Assembly (NCBI GenBank): GCA_947177635.1 | Contig: CAMWVQ010000006.1 | Span: 1-64,000, forward strand | Source: an uncultured Porphyromonadaceae bacterium | GTDB taxonomy: Bacteria; Bacteroidota; Bacteroidia; Bacteroidales; Muribaculaceae | Reading direction: 5' to 3' | DNA length: 64,000 nucleotides | Shown: one piece after another, positions 40,703 to 49,983 of the stretch | Numbering within the stretch: position 1 is the first letter of the stretch | How the letters are laid out: every line of letters starts with the position of its first letter | Notes under the pieces: generated by a model | Seen by the model: only the letters and a program-made list of their open reading frames with translations | Databases searched by the model: none | Told to the model about the DNA's origin: nothing | Position numbers and translations under genes: made by a program

Positions 40703-41881
40703 ATGAATAAAAAACACGCTGTAAAATTGTTGTATGTAGGGGTTGCGGGATGGCTTTCCGCATGCTCAGATGCCCCCTCTATGCTCAATCTGGGTATTGA
40801 CGACAATTATTATGTATGCCGTATGCAGAAGCTGGAATTGAGTCCGGAGTTTGTCGGCGAATCATACCGGTGGTCGATGGCGTCAGGTGAGCTGTTGTCA
40901 ACCGAGAGGGATTACATTTTCCTGGCTGAGAAAGAGGGAGTATATCAACTGGTGCTTGACATCATTGATGATGAGACACCTTTTCATTTCGAATTCACTG
41001 TGACTGTGGTGAAAGAGGAGATTGAATACAGTCCATATATTTCTAAAGTGTATGAATACAAACCCGCGCCGGGGCAGTTCATAAATGTGATGCCACAGTA
41101 TGTTGCCGGAGACAGTTATGCGGATATGCTTAGAAAAGTAGAGGAGTCAGTCGGGGGAACCAATGACATACCGGTGTCGCTTGGTGGATTCGGTGGGTAT
41201 ATTGTCTTTGGATTTGACCACACGGTAATAAACCGTCCAGGAGAGATGGATTTTGTCGTGCTTGGCAACAGCTACTACGAACTGACGGGGAATGGCCGAA
41301 AGGGAGGGTCGTCGGAACCGGGAATTGTCATGGTCAGCTATGACCGTAATTGCAATGGATTGCCTGACGACGAATGGTATGAACTCGCCGGAAGCGAGTA
41401 TCATAATCCCGCAACCTTGCATGGATATTCCATAACATATCATCGTCCAGACCCCGACCGTAAGGTGATAGTGCAAGGAAATCTTTCGGATGTCAATTAT
41501 ATAGCGTGGGAGGATTCGGAAGGGACTTCGTCGTTTATGCCGAAAAACATTTTCCACCGCCAGGATTATTATCCGGGCTGGATAGAGGGGGATGTGCTGA
41601 CATTTGGAGGCTCGCGTCTGCCCGACAATGGTGTGGATGTCAGCGGCACGGGTACCTACTACGTGTTGTATTGTTATGACTGGGGATATGCCGACAGTCA
41701 TCCGAATGAAAATGTAGAGCTAAACAGCTTCGATATTTCCTGGGCCGTTGACAGGAATGGGTTGCCTGTCGTGTTGCCGGGTGTCGACTTCGTAAAGGTC
41801 TACACCGGAATCAACCAATGCTGCGGATGGATAGGGGAGACCTCCACTGAAATATGCCGGGCGCAGGACCTTCACCTGTGA
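40703..41881 (+). CDS. PKD-like cell-surface lipoprotein in corrinoid locus
   Basis: Lipobox WLSACSD; SPEFVGESYRWSMASGELLSTERDYIFLAEKEGVYQLVLDI PKD-like segment; GNSYYELTGNGRKGGSSEPGIVMVSYDRNCNGLPDDEWYELAGSEY. Confidence 0.7.
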   Translation: MNKKHAVKLLYVGVAGWLSACSDAPSMLNLGIDDNYYVCRMQKLELSPEFVGESYRWSMASGELLSTERDYIFLAEKEGVYQLVLDIIDDETPFHFEFTVTVVKEEIEYSPYISKVYEYKPAPGQFINVMPQYVAGDSYADMLRKVEESVGGTNDIPVSLGGFGGYIVFGFDHTVINRPGEMDFVVLGNSYYELTGNGRKGGSSEPGIVMVSYDRNCNGLPDDEWYELAGSEYHNPATLHGYSITYHRPDPDRKVIVQGNLSDVNYIAWEDSEGTSSFMPKNIFHRQDYYPGWIEGDVLTFGGSRLPDNGVDVSGTGTYYVLYCYDWGYADSHPNENVELNSFDISWAVDRNGLPVVLPGVDFVKVYTGINQCCGWIGETSTEICRAQDLHL

Positions 41882-41919
41882 TATGACAGACGGCGAGGCC
41901 TGGTCTTGGAAAATAAAAG

Positions 41920-41966
41920 AACATATGTGCCCTGTTATGAAATGGGCATATATGTTCTTTTTTTGT
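41920..41966 (+). terminator. Intrinsic terminator of the corrinoid operon
   Basis: AACATATGTGCCC-...-GGGCATATATGTTCTTTTTTTG. Confidence 0.85.
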
Positions 41967-42015
41967 GTTGTCGCCTGATGCTTTGTTCTGACGATAAATG
42001 TTAAGGTGTGTGCTT

Positions 42016-42663
42016 TTAGAAGTATGGGTTTGTCCGCATTTCCTGGGCTATGGTTGTTGACGGGCCGTGGCCGGGATATACAATCGTGGATGGGGGGAGC
42101 GGTATGATTTTCCCGTTGATGCTCGCGATTAGTTGTCCGAAACTGCCGCCGGGAAGGTCGGTGCGGCCGATGCTCCCTTGGAAGAGTACGTCGCCCGAAA
42201 TGAGTGCGTTGGCCGCCGGGATGTAATACAGCAGGCTGCCGGGGGAATGGCCCGGGGCGTGGAGTGCTGATATTTTGTTCTCGCCGAGAGTGAGCGCTTC
42301 CCCTTCGTCGATGAAGCTGTCGACTGAAAGGGGTGGCAACTCGACAGGCAGATGGAATCTCCTCGCCTGTTCCGACCTTTGCTTCCCGAGAAACTCATCA
42401 TCTTTATGGAGCATGACCGGGGCATTGTAAAGCTTCTTAAGGTGGTCTACGCCAAAGGTGTGGTCTATGTGGGCGTGAGTGAGCAGGATGGCTTTCAGCT
42501 TCAGGTTTTTACCGTTGATGAAGCTGTCGAGCTGTTGTTCTTCTCGGCGGTCTGACATGCCGGGGTCGACCACTGCCGCCTCGCAGGTGTCGGTGTCCCA
42601 GATCAGATAAGTGGTTTCCTGAAATGGATTGAAAACGAATCGTTCGATTTTTACCATTGTCAT
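42016..42663 (-). CDS. MBL-fold metallo-hydrolase (glyoxalase II-like)
   Basis: ILLTHAHIDHTFGVDHL; HAPGHSPGSLLYY; GDVLF; YPGHGP. Confidence 0.92.
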   Translation of the reverse strand: MTMVKIERFVFNPFQETTYLIWDTDTCEAAVVDPGMSDRREEQQLDSFINGKNLKLKAILLTHAHIDHTFGVDHLKKLYNAPVMLHKDDEFLGKQRSEQARRFHLPVELPPLSVDSFIDEGEALTLGENKISALHAPGHSPGSLLYYIPAANALISGDVLFQGSIGRTDLPGGSFGQLIASINGKIIPLPPSTIVYPGHGPSTTIAQEMRTNPYF

Positions 42664-42682
42664 GTCGTTTTGTCAGCCGTAG

Positions 42683-43345
42683 TCAGAGCGGCTTGTAGAT
42701 TAGCTTCTTTGTCTCGAAGAATGGTTCTTTGAAAAAGTCGGAGAGGGGAACTTCCAGGGTGTCTCCTTTTGCAGCTTCGACTTCGGAGGTGAGGTCTCCA
42801 CCCTTTAAACAAACCAGCCCGTTGGGAAGTTTGTTGCGCGATTTCGACGAAATGTTGCGTTTGGCCAAGGGAGCCAGGGTTTCAAGACGCATCACGGCGC
42901 GGCTTACAACGAAGTCGAATTTGCGGTGGCATTCGCCGGCGTCGCCATGTTGCAGGGTGACGTTTGAGAGGCCGATAGAGCGGGCGATTTCCTGGGCGAC
43001 CTTTATTTTTTTCCCGACACGGTCGATGAGATGAAATCTGCAATTAGGCCACAGGATAGCCAGAGGGATGCCGGGAAAGCCTCCTCCGCAACCGAAGTCG
43101 AGAATCTCGGTGCCGTCGACCGGGGTTATGAATTTGGCGATGGCCAGGCTGTGAAGGACGTGGTGGGGGTAGAGGTTGTCGATGTCTTTGCGGGATATGA
43201 CATTTATCTTCTCGTTCCAGTCTGTGTACAGGGGGCCTAAGCGCTCGAACTGGTCGCGCTGTATGTCGCTCAAATCCGGGAAATACCGGTAGATGATTTC
43301 TGCCGGCGTGGTTTCAAGGTTGGTGGCTTCTTTTGTGAGTTCCAT
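42683..43345 (-). CDS. rsmG: 16S rRNA (guanine(527)-N7)-methyltransferase
   Basis: LYTDWNEKINVISRKDIDNLYPHHVLHSLAIAK; ILDFGCGGGFPGIPLAI; VVSRAV. Confidence 0.93.
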   Translation of the reverse strand: MELTKEATNLETTPAEIIYRYFPDLSDIQRDQFERLGPLYTDWNEKINVISRKDIDNLYPHHVLHSLAIAKFITPVDGTEILDFGCGGGFPGIPLAILWPNCRFHLIDRVGKKIKVAQEIARSIGLSNVTLQHGDAGECHRKFDFVVSRAVMRLETLAPLAKRNISSKSRNKLPNGLVCLKGGDLTSEVEAAKGDTLEVPLSDFFKEPFFETKKLIYKPL

Positions 43346-43394
43346 GCTGCAAATTTAGGATAAAAAGATGTGTCGGCAAAACCTTTTGCCTATT

Positions 43395-43426
43395 TTTGGA
43401 TATGTCGAAAAAAATTGCCAACTTTG
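43395..43426 (+). promoter_or_regulatory. Promoter for lpxD operon
   Basis: TTTG-N20-CAACTTTG. Confidence 0.65.
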
Positions 43427-43557
43427 CAAATTGTAAAAGAATGCGTGCCAAGGGGCGTTTTGGCTCCTGAGGCCGTCAGGGTAGGGTTATACCCGTGATG
43501 CCACTGCCGGTCTGGAATGCTCAGGCAAACCGGACACGCAAGATATCATACCATAAA

Positions 43558-44583
43558 ATGCAGTTCACAGCAGAGCAAATAGCCGCCATGGTTGGCGGCA
43601 CTGTCGAAGGAGACGGCAATGTGGCCGTGTCGACATTCGCCAAAATCGAAGAAGGTCGTCCCGGAGCATTGTCATTCCTTGCCAATCCTAAATATGACCA
43701 TTACATCTATCAGACCGAGTCGTCAGTGGTGTTGGTCAAAAAAGACTTCGTAGCAGAGCATCCGGTGAAGGCCACATTGATAAGGGTCGATGACCCCTAT
43801 GCGACAATCGCCCGGTTGCTTGACATCGCTGCCGAAGCCCTTGAGCCTAAATATCAGGGGGTGGAGCAGCCGTGTTATGTGTCTGAGGGGGTGGAGATTC
43901 CCGAGGACGCCTATATAGGAGCATTCGCATATCTGGGCCGCGGCGTCAAGCTGGGTCGCGGTGTGAAGATTTTCCCGCAGGTCTACCTCGGAGACAATGT
44001 CGAGGTCGGCGACGGGGCTGTTCTGAAACCTGGTGTGAAGGTCTATCACAATTGCCGGATAGGGGAGCGGTGTGTTCTCCATTCGGGATGTGTGGTCGGT
44101 GCTGACGGGTTCGGATTCGCGCCTACCGACGACGGTTACAAGAAGATACCCCAGCTCGGGAATGTTGTCCTGGAGGATGACGTTGAACTCGGGGCGAACA
44201 CGACGGTCGACCGCGCGATGATGGGTTCGACAGTCATTGGCCGCGGCACCAAGCTTGACAATCTCGTGCAGATTGCCCACAACTGCCGTGTCGGCGAGCA
44301 TACGGTGATGGCGGCGCAGGTCGGCATTGCCGGTTCCACCAAGGTGGGAAGCCGCTGTATGTTCGGCGGCCAGGTCGGTCTGGCCGGCCACATTTCCGTA
44401 GGTGACCGAGTGCAGATCGGAGCCCAGTCTGGAGTGGCGTCAAGCATCCCTTCTGATTCCAGGATGATGGGCTCGCCGGCGGTGGATATGAAGAAATATG
44501 CCCGCAATGTCGTATATCAGAAGAATCTGGGCGATCTTTTCGACCGGGTGAAACAACTTGAAAATATCACTAAACAAAAATAA
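43558..44583 (+). CDS. lpxD: UDP-3-O-acyl-glucosamine N-acyltransferase
   Basis: [20 protein letters not shown]; left-handed helix repeats; [15 protein letters not shown]. Confidence 0.96.
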   Translation: MQFTAEQIAAMVGGTVEGDGNVAVSTFAKIEEGRPGALSFLANPKYDHYIYQTESSVVLVKKDFVAEHPVKATLIRVDDPYATIARLLDIAAEALEPKYQGVEQPCYVSEGVEIPEDAYIGAFAYLGRGVKLGRGVKIFPQVYLGDNVEVGDGAVLKPGVKVYHNCRIGERCVLHSGCVVGADGFGFAPTDDGYKKIPQLGNVVLEDDVELGANTTVDRAMMGSTVIGRGTKLDNLVQIAHNCRVGEHTVMAAQVGIAGSTKVGSRCMFGGQVGLAGHISVGDRVQIGAQSGVASSIPSDSRMMGSPAVDMKKYARNVVYQKNLGDLFDRVKQLENITKQK

Positions 44584-45965
44584 TGAAACAGCTTACTCTT
44601 AACGGCGAATTCTCCGTAAAGGGGAAAGGCCTTCATACCGGATTGGAAATCGAGGCCACATTCCTGCCCGCTCCTGAAAACCACGGTTACAAGATTCAGC
44701 GTATCGACCTTGAGGGCGAACCCGTCATTGACGCGCTGGCTGAAAATGTGACCGACACAGACCGCGGCACCGTACTCGCAAGGGGCGATGTCAGGGTTTC
44801 CACGGTTGAACATGCCTTGGCTGCTCTTTATGCCGCCGGTGTCGACAACTGCCTCATCAAGGTTACCGGCCCCGAGATACCCATTCTCGACGGAAGCGCC
44901 CGCCAGTTCAGTGAGGCGATAGAGCGTGTCGGGCTTGTAGAGCAGAGCGCCGACAAGAATTTCTATGTTGTGAAGCGTAAGATCGAGGTGCGTGACCCGC
45001 AGACCGGCGCGCATCTGACAGTGCTTCCCGACAGCGACTTCTCGGTGGATGTCATGATTTCCTATGACTCACCCGTGCTGGCCAACCAGTTCGCCCGACT
45101 GGAGAATATGTCGGAGTTCAGGCAGGAAATCAGCGGCAGCCGCACTTTTGTGTTCGTGCGTGAGATCGAGCCGCTTCTCAACGCCAACCTCATCAAGGGC
45201 GGCGACCTTGACAACGCGATTGTGATTTATGACAGGGAGATGGCTCAGGAGAAACTCGACCATATCTCTGACCTTATGGGGGTTGAGCACAAGCAGGTCA
45301 ATGAGCTTGGCTTCATCAACAACCGTCCGCTTGAATTCGAGAATGAGCCCGCGCGCCACAAGCTGCTCGATGTGCTGGGAGACACAGCCCTCATCGGGCG
45401 TCCGCTCAAGGGACGCATCATCGCTTGCCGTCCCGGCCACAAAATCAACACCACTTTCGCCAAGCAGATACGTAAGGAAATCCAGCGTCAGGAACTCCAG
45501 GCTCCTTCTTACAACCCCTCGTTGGCTCCGCTGATGGACATCAACGACATCCGCGAGCATCTGCCTCACCGCTATCCCATGCTTCTCGTCGACAAAATCA
45601 TCGACAGAGGGGAGACCTATATCGTCGGCGTCAAGAACGTGACCGTCAACGAGCCTTTCTTCCAGGGACATTTCCCCCAGGAGCCGGTGATGCCGGGTGT
45701 GCTGCTGATTGAGGCTATGGCCCAGACCGGCGGCCTGTTGGTGCTCGCCACCATAGAGGATCCCGAGAAATACTCGACCTACTTCATGAAGATTGACAAT
45801 GTCAAATTCCGTCAGAAGGTCGTCCCCGGCGACACCCTGCTGTTCCATGTGTCATTCATGACCCCCTTGCGCCGCGGTTGCGCCCTGATGAAGGGTGTGG
45901 CTTTCGTTGGAGACAAGGTGGTGTGTGAATGTGAATTCATGGCCCAGATAGTAAAGAACAAGTAA
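44583..45965 (+). CDS. lpxC/fabZ: Bifunctional LpxC deacetylase / FabZ dehydratase
   Basis: LNGEFSVKGKGLHTG...STVEHALAALYAAGVDNCLI (LpxC) fused to DIREHLPHRYPMLLVDKI...FFQGHFPQEPVMPGVLLIEAMAQTGG (FabZ). Confidence 0.97.
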   Translation: MKQLTLNGEFSVKGKGLHTGLEIEATFLPAPENHGYKIQRIDLEGEPVIDALAENVTDTDRGTVLARGDVRVSTVEHALAALYAAGVDNCLIKVTGPEIPILDGSARQFSEAIERVGLVEQSADKNFYVVKRKIEVRDPQTGAHLTVLPDSDFSVDVMISYDSPVLANQFARLENMSEFRQEISGSRTFVFVREIEPLLNANLIKGGDLDNAIVIYDREMAQEKLDHISDLMGVEHKQVNELGFINNRPLEFENEPARHKLLDVLGDTALIGRPLKGRIIACRPGHKINTTFAKQIRKEIQRQELQAPSYNPSLAPLMDINDIREHLPHRYPMLLVDKIIDRGETYIVGVKNVTVNEPFFQGHFPQEPVMPGVLLIEAMAQTGGLLVLATIEDPEKYSTYFMKIDNVKFRQKVVPGDTLLFHVSFMTPLRRGCALMKGVAFVGDKVVCECEFMAQIVKNK

Positions 45966-45983
45966 CAGCCATAAGCTTCAAGC

Positions 45984-46760
45984 ATGAAACAGCCATTTGC
46001 CTACATCCATCCTGCGGCTAAAATCCACCCCAGTGTCGTCATCGATCCTTTCGTGACCATCGACCAGAATGTCGAAATCGGGGAAGGCTCGCATATCTGC
46101 AGCAATGTGACGATTATGGAGGGCGCCAGGATTGGTAAACACTGCAATATATTTCCCGGAGCCGTGATTTCAGGTATTCCCCAGGACCTCAAGTTCAAGG
46201 GGGAGGATACCGTGGCGATTATCGGAGACAACACCACAATCCGTGAATGCGTGACTGTCAACCGAGGCACCGTGGCCAAGGGAAAAACCGTTGTCGGCAA
46301 CAATTGCCTCATCATGGCCTATTCCCATGTCGCCCACGACTGTATCGTCGGCAACAATGTCATCATCTCGAACTCGTCGCAGCTTGCGGGAGAGGTGCAG
46401 GTCGATGATTTCGCTGTGATTGGTGGGGGAACGCTGATACATCAGTTCAGCCACCTCGGAACCCATGTGATGATTCAGGGTGGTTCCCGCATCAACAAGG
46501 ACATTCCTCCCTTTGTGAAAGCTGGCCGCGATCCTATCGCCTACACCGGCATCAATTCCATCGGATTGCGTCGACGCAACTTCACCAACGACCAGATACG
46601 CGAGATTCAGGAGATATACCGTTATCTGTACCTTTCGCGTCTGAATGTGACCGACGCGGTTGACCGTATCGAGGCGGAGCTTCCCGCCACCAAGGAGCGC
46701 GATGAAATCATTGAATTCATCCGCAATTCCAAGCGAGGAATCGTGCGAGGCTATGTCTGA
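45984..46760 (+). CDS. lpxA: UDP-N-acetylglucosamine acyltransferase
   Basis: IHPAAKIHPSVVIDPFVTIDQNVEIGEGSHICSNVTIMEGARIG; AYSHVAHDCIVGNNVIISN. Confidence 0.96.
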   Translation: MKQPFAYIHPAAKIHPSVVIDPFVTIDQNVEIGEGSHICSNVTIMEGARIGKHCNIFPGAVISGIPQDLKFKGEDTVAIIGDNTTIRECVTVNRGTVAKGKTVVGNNCLIMAYSHVAHDCIVGNNVIISNSSQLAGEVQVDDFAVIGGGTLIHQFSHLGTHVMIQGGSRINKDIPPFVKAGRDPIAYTGINSIGLRRRNFTNDQIREIQEIYRYLYLSRLNVTDAVDRIEAELPATKERDEIIEFIRNSKRGIVRGYV

Positions 46761-46784
46761 TTGACAAAGCGCTTAAAAGTCTTA

Positions 46785-46832
46785 AAAACGGCCCCGGAAC
46801 AGCTCAAAATGGAGCGTTCCGGGGCCGTTTTT
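46785..46832. terminator. Strong bidirectional terminator between lpxA and XRE regulator
   Basis: AAAACGGCCCCGGAAC-agctcaaaatggagc-GTTCCGGGGCCGTTTTT. Confidence 0.85.
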
Positions 46833-46844
46833 ATACAGGGTGAA

Positions 46845-47573
46845 TTATGCGTCAGGCAGGAATGATTGGAAAGAATTGTCAGAGTAAAACACGACGATGT
46901 TGGTTATCTTCTTGCGGGCGTCGGGAGAGATGGAAATTCGCTTTCCCTCGCCGGCGGAATCCACGCATTCCTGCGTCGTCTGGACAGGAAGAGGAGGGCG
47001 CTGTCCGCATAATGTTCTGGTGATGTCCTGCAGGTTCTCTTGCGATTGTGGCGGCATTGCTGACTGTTGACGAGAGGATGGCGACGGGGCTTCGCTGGTG
47101 GGGAGGGGGGCTGAGGATTCAAAGAGGATGTTCTCTTTCGTTGGATTTTCGTCAGAGAAGGAGCCCGAATCGGCGTATGTCTCGCTCTGGAGTGACTCAA
47201 ACAGCAGATTTTCCAGATTTCCGCTGGTTGGCTCTTCTGCCGAGTCTTTTTGTAACTCAATCGGTGAGTTTGTATCTGTTTGTGGGATAGCGGGTTGTTG
47301 CGCCGATATGTTGAAAACAGGGTCATTTTGAGGCCCTGAGATTTTGATATTTGCGTTTGCATCCATCTCTCCCTCGCCAAACATCAGCCATAAGATGGAT
47401 AAATCTGGAAAAGCGTTGTGGATTTTGTTTATGACCTCGTCGGATATGCGTTTGTTCCGGCCATTTATCAATTGAGACATAGTTGGACGGGGAATTCCGC
47501 ATCTGTCTGCAAATTGAGAGATGGTGACCTGGGTGGTATCCATATAATGTTTGAGGCGATTTACCAAATCCAT
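46845..47573 (-). CDS. XRE-family transcriptional regulator
   Basis: N-terminal HTH RLKHYMDTTQVTISQFADRCGIPRPTMSQLINGRNKRISDEVINKI; long Ser/Pro/Gln-rich tail. Confidence 0.85.
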   Translation of the reverse strand: MDLVNRLKHYMDTTQVTISQFADRCGIPRPTMSQLINGRNKRISDEVINKIHNAFPDLSILWLMFGEGEMDANANIKISGPQNDPVFNISAQQPAIPQTDTNSPIELQKDSAEEPTSGNLENLLFESLQSETYADSGSFSDENPTKENILFESSAPLPTSEAPSPSSRQQSAMPPQSQENLQDITRTLCGQRPPLPVQTTQECVDSAGEGKRISISPDARKKITNIVVFYSDNSFQSFLPDA

Positions 47574-47640
47574 AGGGGCGGAGGGGTTGAATTAGTGATT
47601 GTAAATTGGAAATATGTGGATTTCCGGATTTTTTAATGTT

Positions 47641-48330
47641 GCAAATTTAGTAATAAAAATTGGTAAATGCAAATTTGCGAAGGAAAAACGCAAATTTAGG
47701 TCAGTTGCGAGTTGAGTTTGTGGTTGAGAATCGCAGAACTCGATTTAAAAACATAAACAGAGTAGTGTTGAAATGCAAATTCAGTTGCAGGGAATGTAAA
47801 TTTCAAAATGCAAATCGAGCTGTCGGTAAGTATTTTTGAATGTAATCTGAATGGCGTGATGATGGGGATGAAAACTGAAAAATCGAGTGCGGAATTAAAG
47901 CTTTTGTTTGGCTTTATTTTTTATTTATGGTGGTCTTACGGAGGTTATGCGGAGGGCTGTATGGTGGATGGGGGATATATTTGATTTTGGTTAAAATAGT
48001 TGAACTGTTAGTTTAGGATTAATTTATAATAAGTATGAGTATTAGGTGATTAGGTAAAATGCAAATATATGTTAATTGCAAAAACGGGGTGGAGGTTTGC
48101 GTATTGGAACAATGGGTTTGCATTTGAAGAATAGATGATAATAAAAATGTGGATGCAAACCTTGAGTTTGTGAATCCGATAGTGGCCATTTGCGTGCAAA
48201 AAGGTGGTTAAAATGCAAATTATTCGGATTGAAATCGCAAATTAGCAAGTGTGGAAATGAGAACAAATGACTATTTGCATCCGAAAATCCATTGTCTGTG
48301 TTTCTGGATGATGTGTTCCGGAATGCAAAT
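47641..48330. repeat. Cluster of dispersed GCAAAT / ATTTGC sites in a non-coding region
   Basis: 12 exact 6-mers: 47641, 47669, 47673(r), 47690, 47775, 47810, 48061, 48188(r), 48215, 48237, 48273(r), 48325; several extend to ATGCAAAT. Confidence 0.65.
47642..47673 (-). promoter_or_regulatory. Promoter of XRE regulator
   Basis: Minus-strand TTTG-N20-TAAATTTG; -33 element lies in palindrome GCAAATTTGC. Confidence 0.75.
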
Positions 48331-48738
48331 CAGATTAGAATTCTAAAATTCGAATAATGCTGTTCCAATCAAATTGTAAAGTGGATTTGTGTTCTTGAAT
48401 TTTGGTTGAGATATAGTTCCGAATCATAAATTGTTGTTAGGAGATTCGTTATTCAAGAACAATCACCTTTATGAATTCGATTTCCGTAAATCGGGCATTT
48501 ATGTTGAATTGAATTTTGGCAGACAAATATTTTCAATATTCTCGACTGGACGTAGACCAGTTTACAAATATAACATTCTCAGAGCCTCAAATAGTTGTCA
48601 GGAAGATGCTAATTTAACAATTAATTCACTGTAATGTAGTATTTTAACAGGAGTAAACAGTTTTGTGTTCCCTATGCAGGATTTCTGTCAGAAAAAGTTA
48701 GATTCAGCAGAGGGTGCGGATTAATGCTGAATGACACG

Positions 48739-49983
48739 TCAATCAGCGTCAAGAATCACCTCCCGAAGAATGGCATCGGAGGTGAGCCATAGCTGTTCAG
48801 GTATGCGGAAAGAGGAATCTCCTTTAGAGGTAATGCCCCCCTCTTTGTATATCCGGGTTATATTAGACAAGACGCGTGATGCGATGTCGCTCCCCCACTT
48901 CTCCCTTATTCTGAGTAATGAAAGCCCGGCAGAAGTACGCAGAGATGTTATAATGTAGTCGTTGACCTTGTTTATCAGGGTTTCCGCCTCTTCTGTGTAT
49001 GGAGGTGTCGGGTCGGAGGCAAGCAGGGAGTTGATATATGAGCCGAGATTTGCCGGATTGATGCGTCGCGTATCCCCGTCGAAACTGTGGGCACTGCATC
49101 CAAGCCCGAGATATGGGGTCAGGTTCCAGTATGAAGAGTTATGTCTGGCTTCCTTGCCAGGAATGGAAAAATTTGAAATTTCGTAGTGGTTGTATCCCCT
49201 TTCGCGTGCAGCTTCGGTCAGAATCCCGTACATTCTGCAGGCGGTATGCTCGTCTGCTTCCGTCACTTTTCCCTGCTCTTTACGGGCATATAAACGCGTT
49301 CCAGGTTCGTAGGAAAGCAGGTATGCCGAGAAATGGGGAGGCTCGAAATCAAGCAGGGATTTAATCTGCGATGACCAGCTTTCAAGGGATTGTTGAGGAA
49401 GGCCGTATATCAGGTCGGCGGAATAGTTGATTCCTGATTCCCGAAGGATGGATAGCGCTCGGAAAGATGCGTCGGAATCGTGGCGGCGCATGATGGCGTC
49501 AAGCTGGGCTGTGTCGAAAGACTGTATGCCTATGCTTATCCGGTTCACCCCTGACTGTCGCAGGGAGTCGATGAGGTCAGAAGAAATATCTTCCGGATTG
49601 GCCTCCACAGTGAATTCTGTCACGGCCTCTCCATCGAATTTTTGGTTCCGGCTGACTACCTCTCTGTATATCCAGGACAGAAACGGCGCAAGTTGACACA
49701 GTGGGATGGCGGTAGGAGTGCCACCTCCGATATATATGGTGGTGGCAGGCGCGGTGAGTTCGTCAATTCTCAGCACAAGTTCCCGTTTTACGGCTTCAAG
49801 ATACTTTGTGAAACAGTCTGCGTCTTTTTTCAGGGCTGCTGTTGCCGGGAGCGAGAAGAAGTCACAGTATGCGCATTTGCTTCTGCAAAACGGGATGTGT
49901 ATGTATATACCAGCCATAGGAGGATGAGTGGGGTTCGAGGTGTTTGATGTCTGAATCGGGGTCATTTCTGCCTTCTGCGGCAT
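48739..49983 (-). CDS. hemW: Radical SAM heme chaperone / coproporphyrinogen III oxidase-like HemW
   Basis: GIYIHIPFCRSKCAYCDFFS; YIGGGTPTAIP; RISIGIQSFD; DLIYGLPQQ. Confidence 0.94.
   Translation of the reverse strand: MPQKAEMTPIQTSNTSNPTHPPMAGIYIHIPFCRSKCAYCDFFSLPATAALKKDADCFTKYLEAVKRELVLRIDELTAPATTIYIGGGTPTAIPLCQLAPFLSWIYREVVSRNQKFDGEAVTEFTVEANPEDISSDLIDSLRQSGVNRISIGIQSFDTAQLDAIMRRHDSDASFRALSILRESGINYSADLIYGLPQQSLESWSSQIKSLLDFEPPHFSAYLLSYEPGTRLYARKEQGKVTEADEHTACRMYGILTEAARERGYNHYEISNFSIPGKEARHNSSYWNLTPYLGLGCSAHSFDGDTRRINPANLGSYINSLLASDPTPPYTEEAETLINKVNDYIITSLRTSAGLSLLRIREKWGSDIASRVLSNITRIYKEGGITSKGDSSFRIPEQLWLTSDAILREVILDAD

Noticed and set aside
45069-45848. 259-aa ORF antisense to lpxC/fabZ
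   Set aside because: Shadow ORF; sense gene has full LpxC and FabZ motifs
47600-48400. Replication origin (near-matches to TGTGGATAA, e.g. atgtggattt, atgtggatgc)
   Set aside because: No exact DnaA box cluster and no dnaA/dnaN nearby; GCAAAT repeats fit a regulator array better. GC-skew would decide
48431-48634. 67-aa ORF in the non-coding region next to hemW
   Set aside because: No promoter, no homology signal, AT-rich random-like composition
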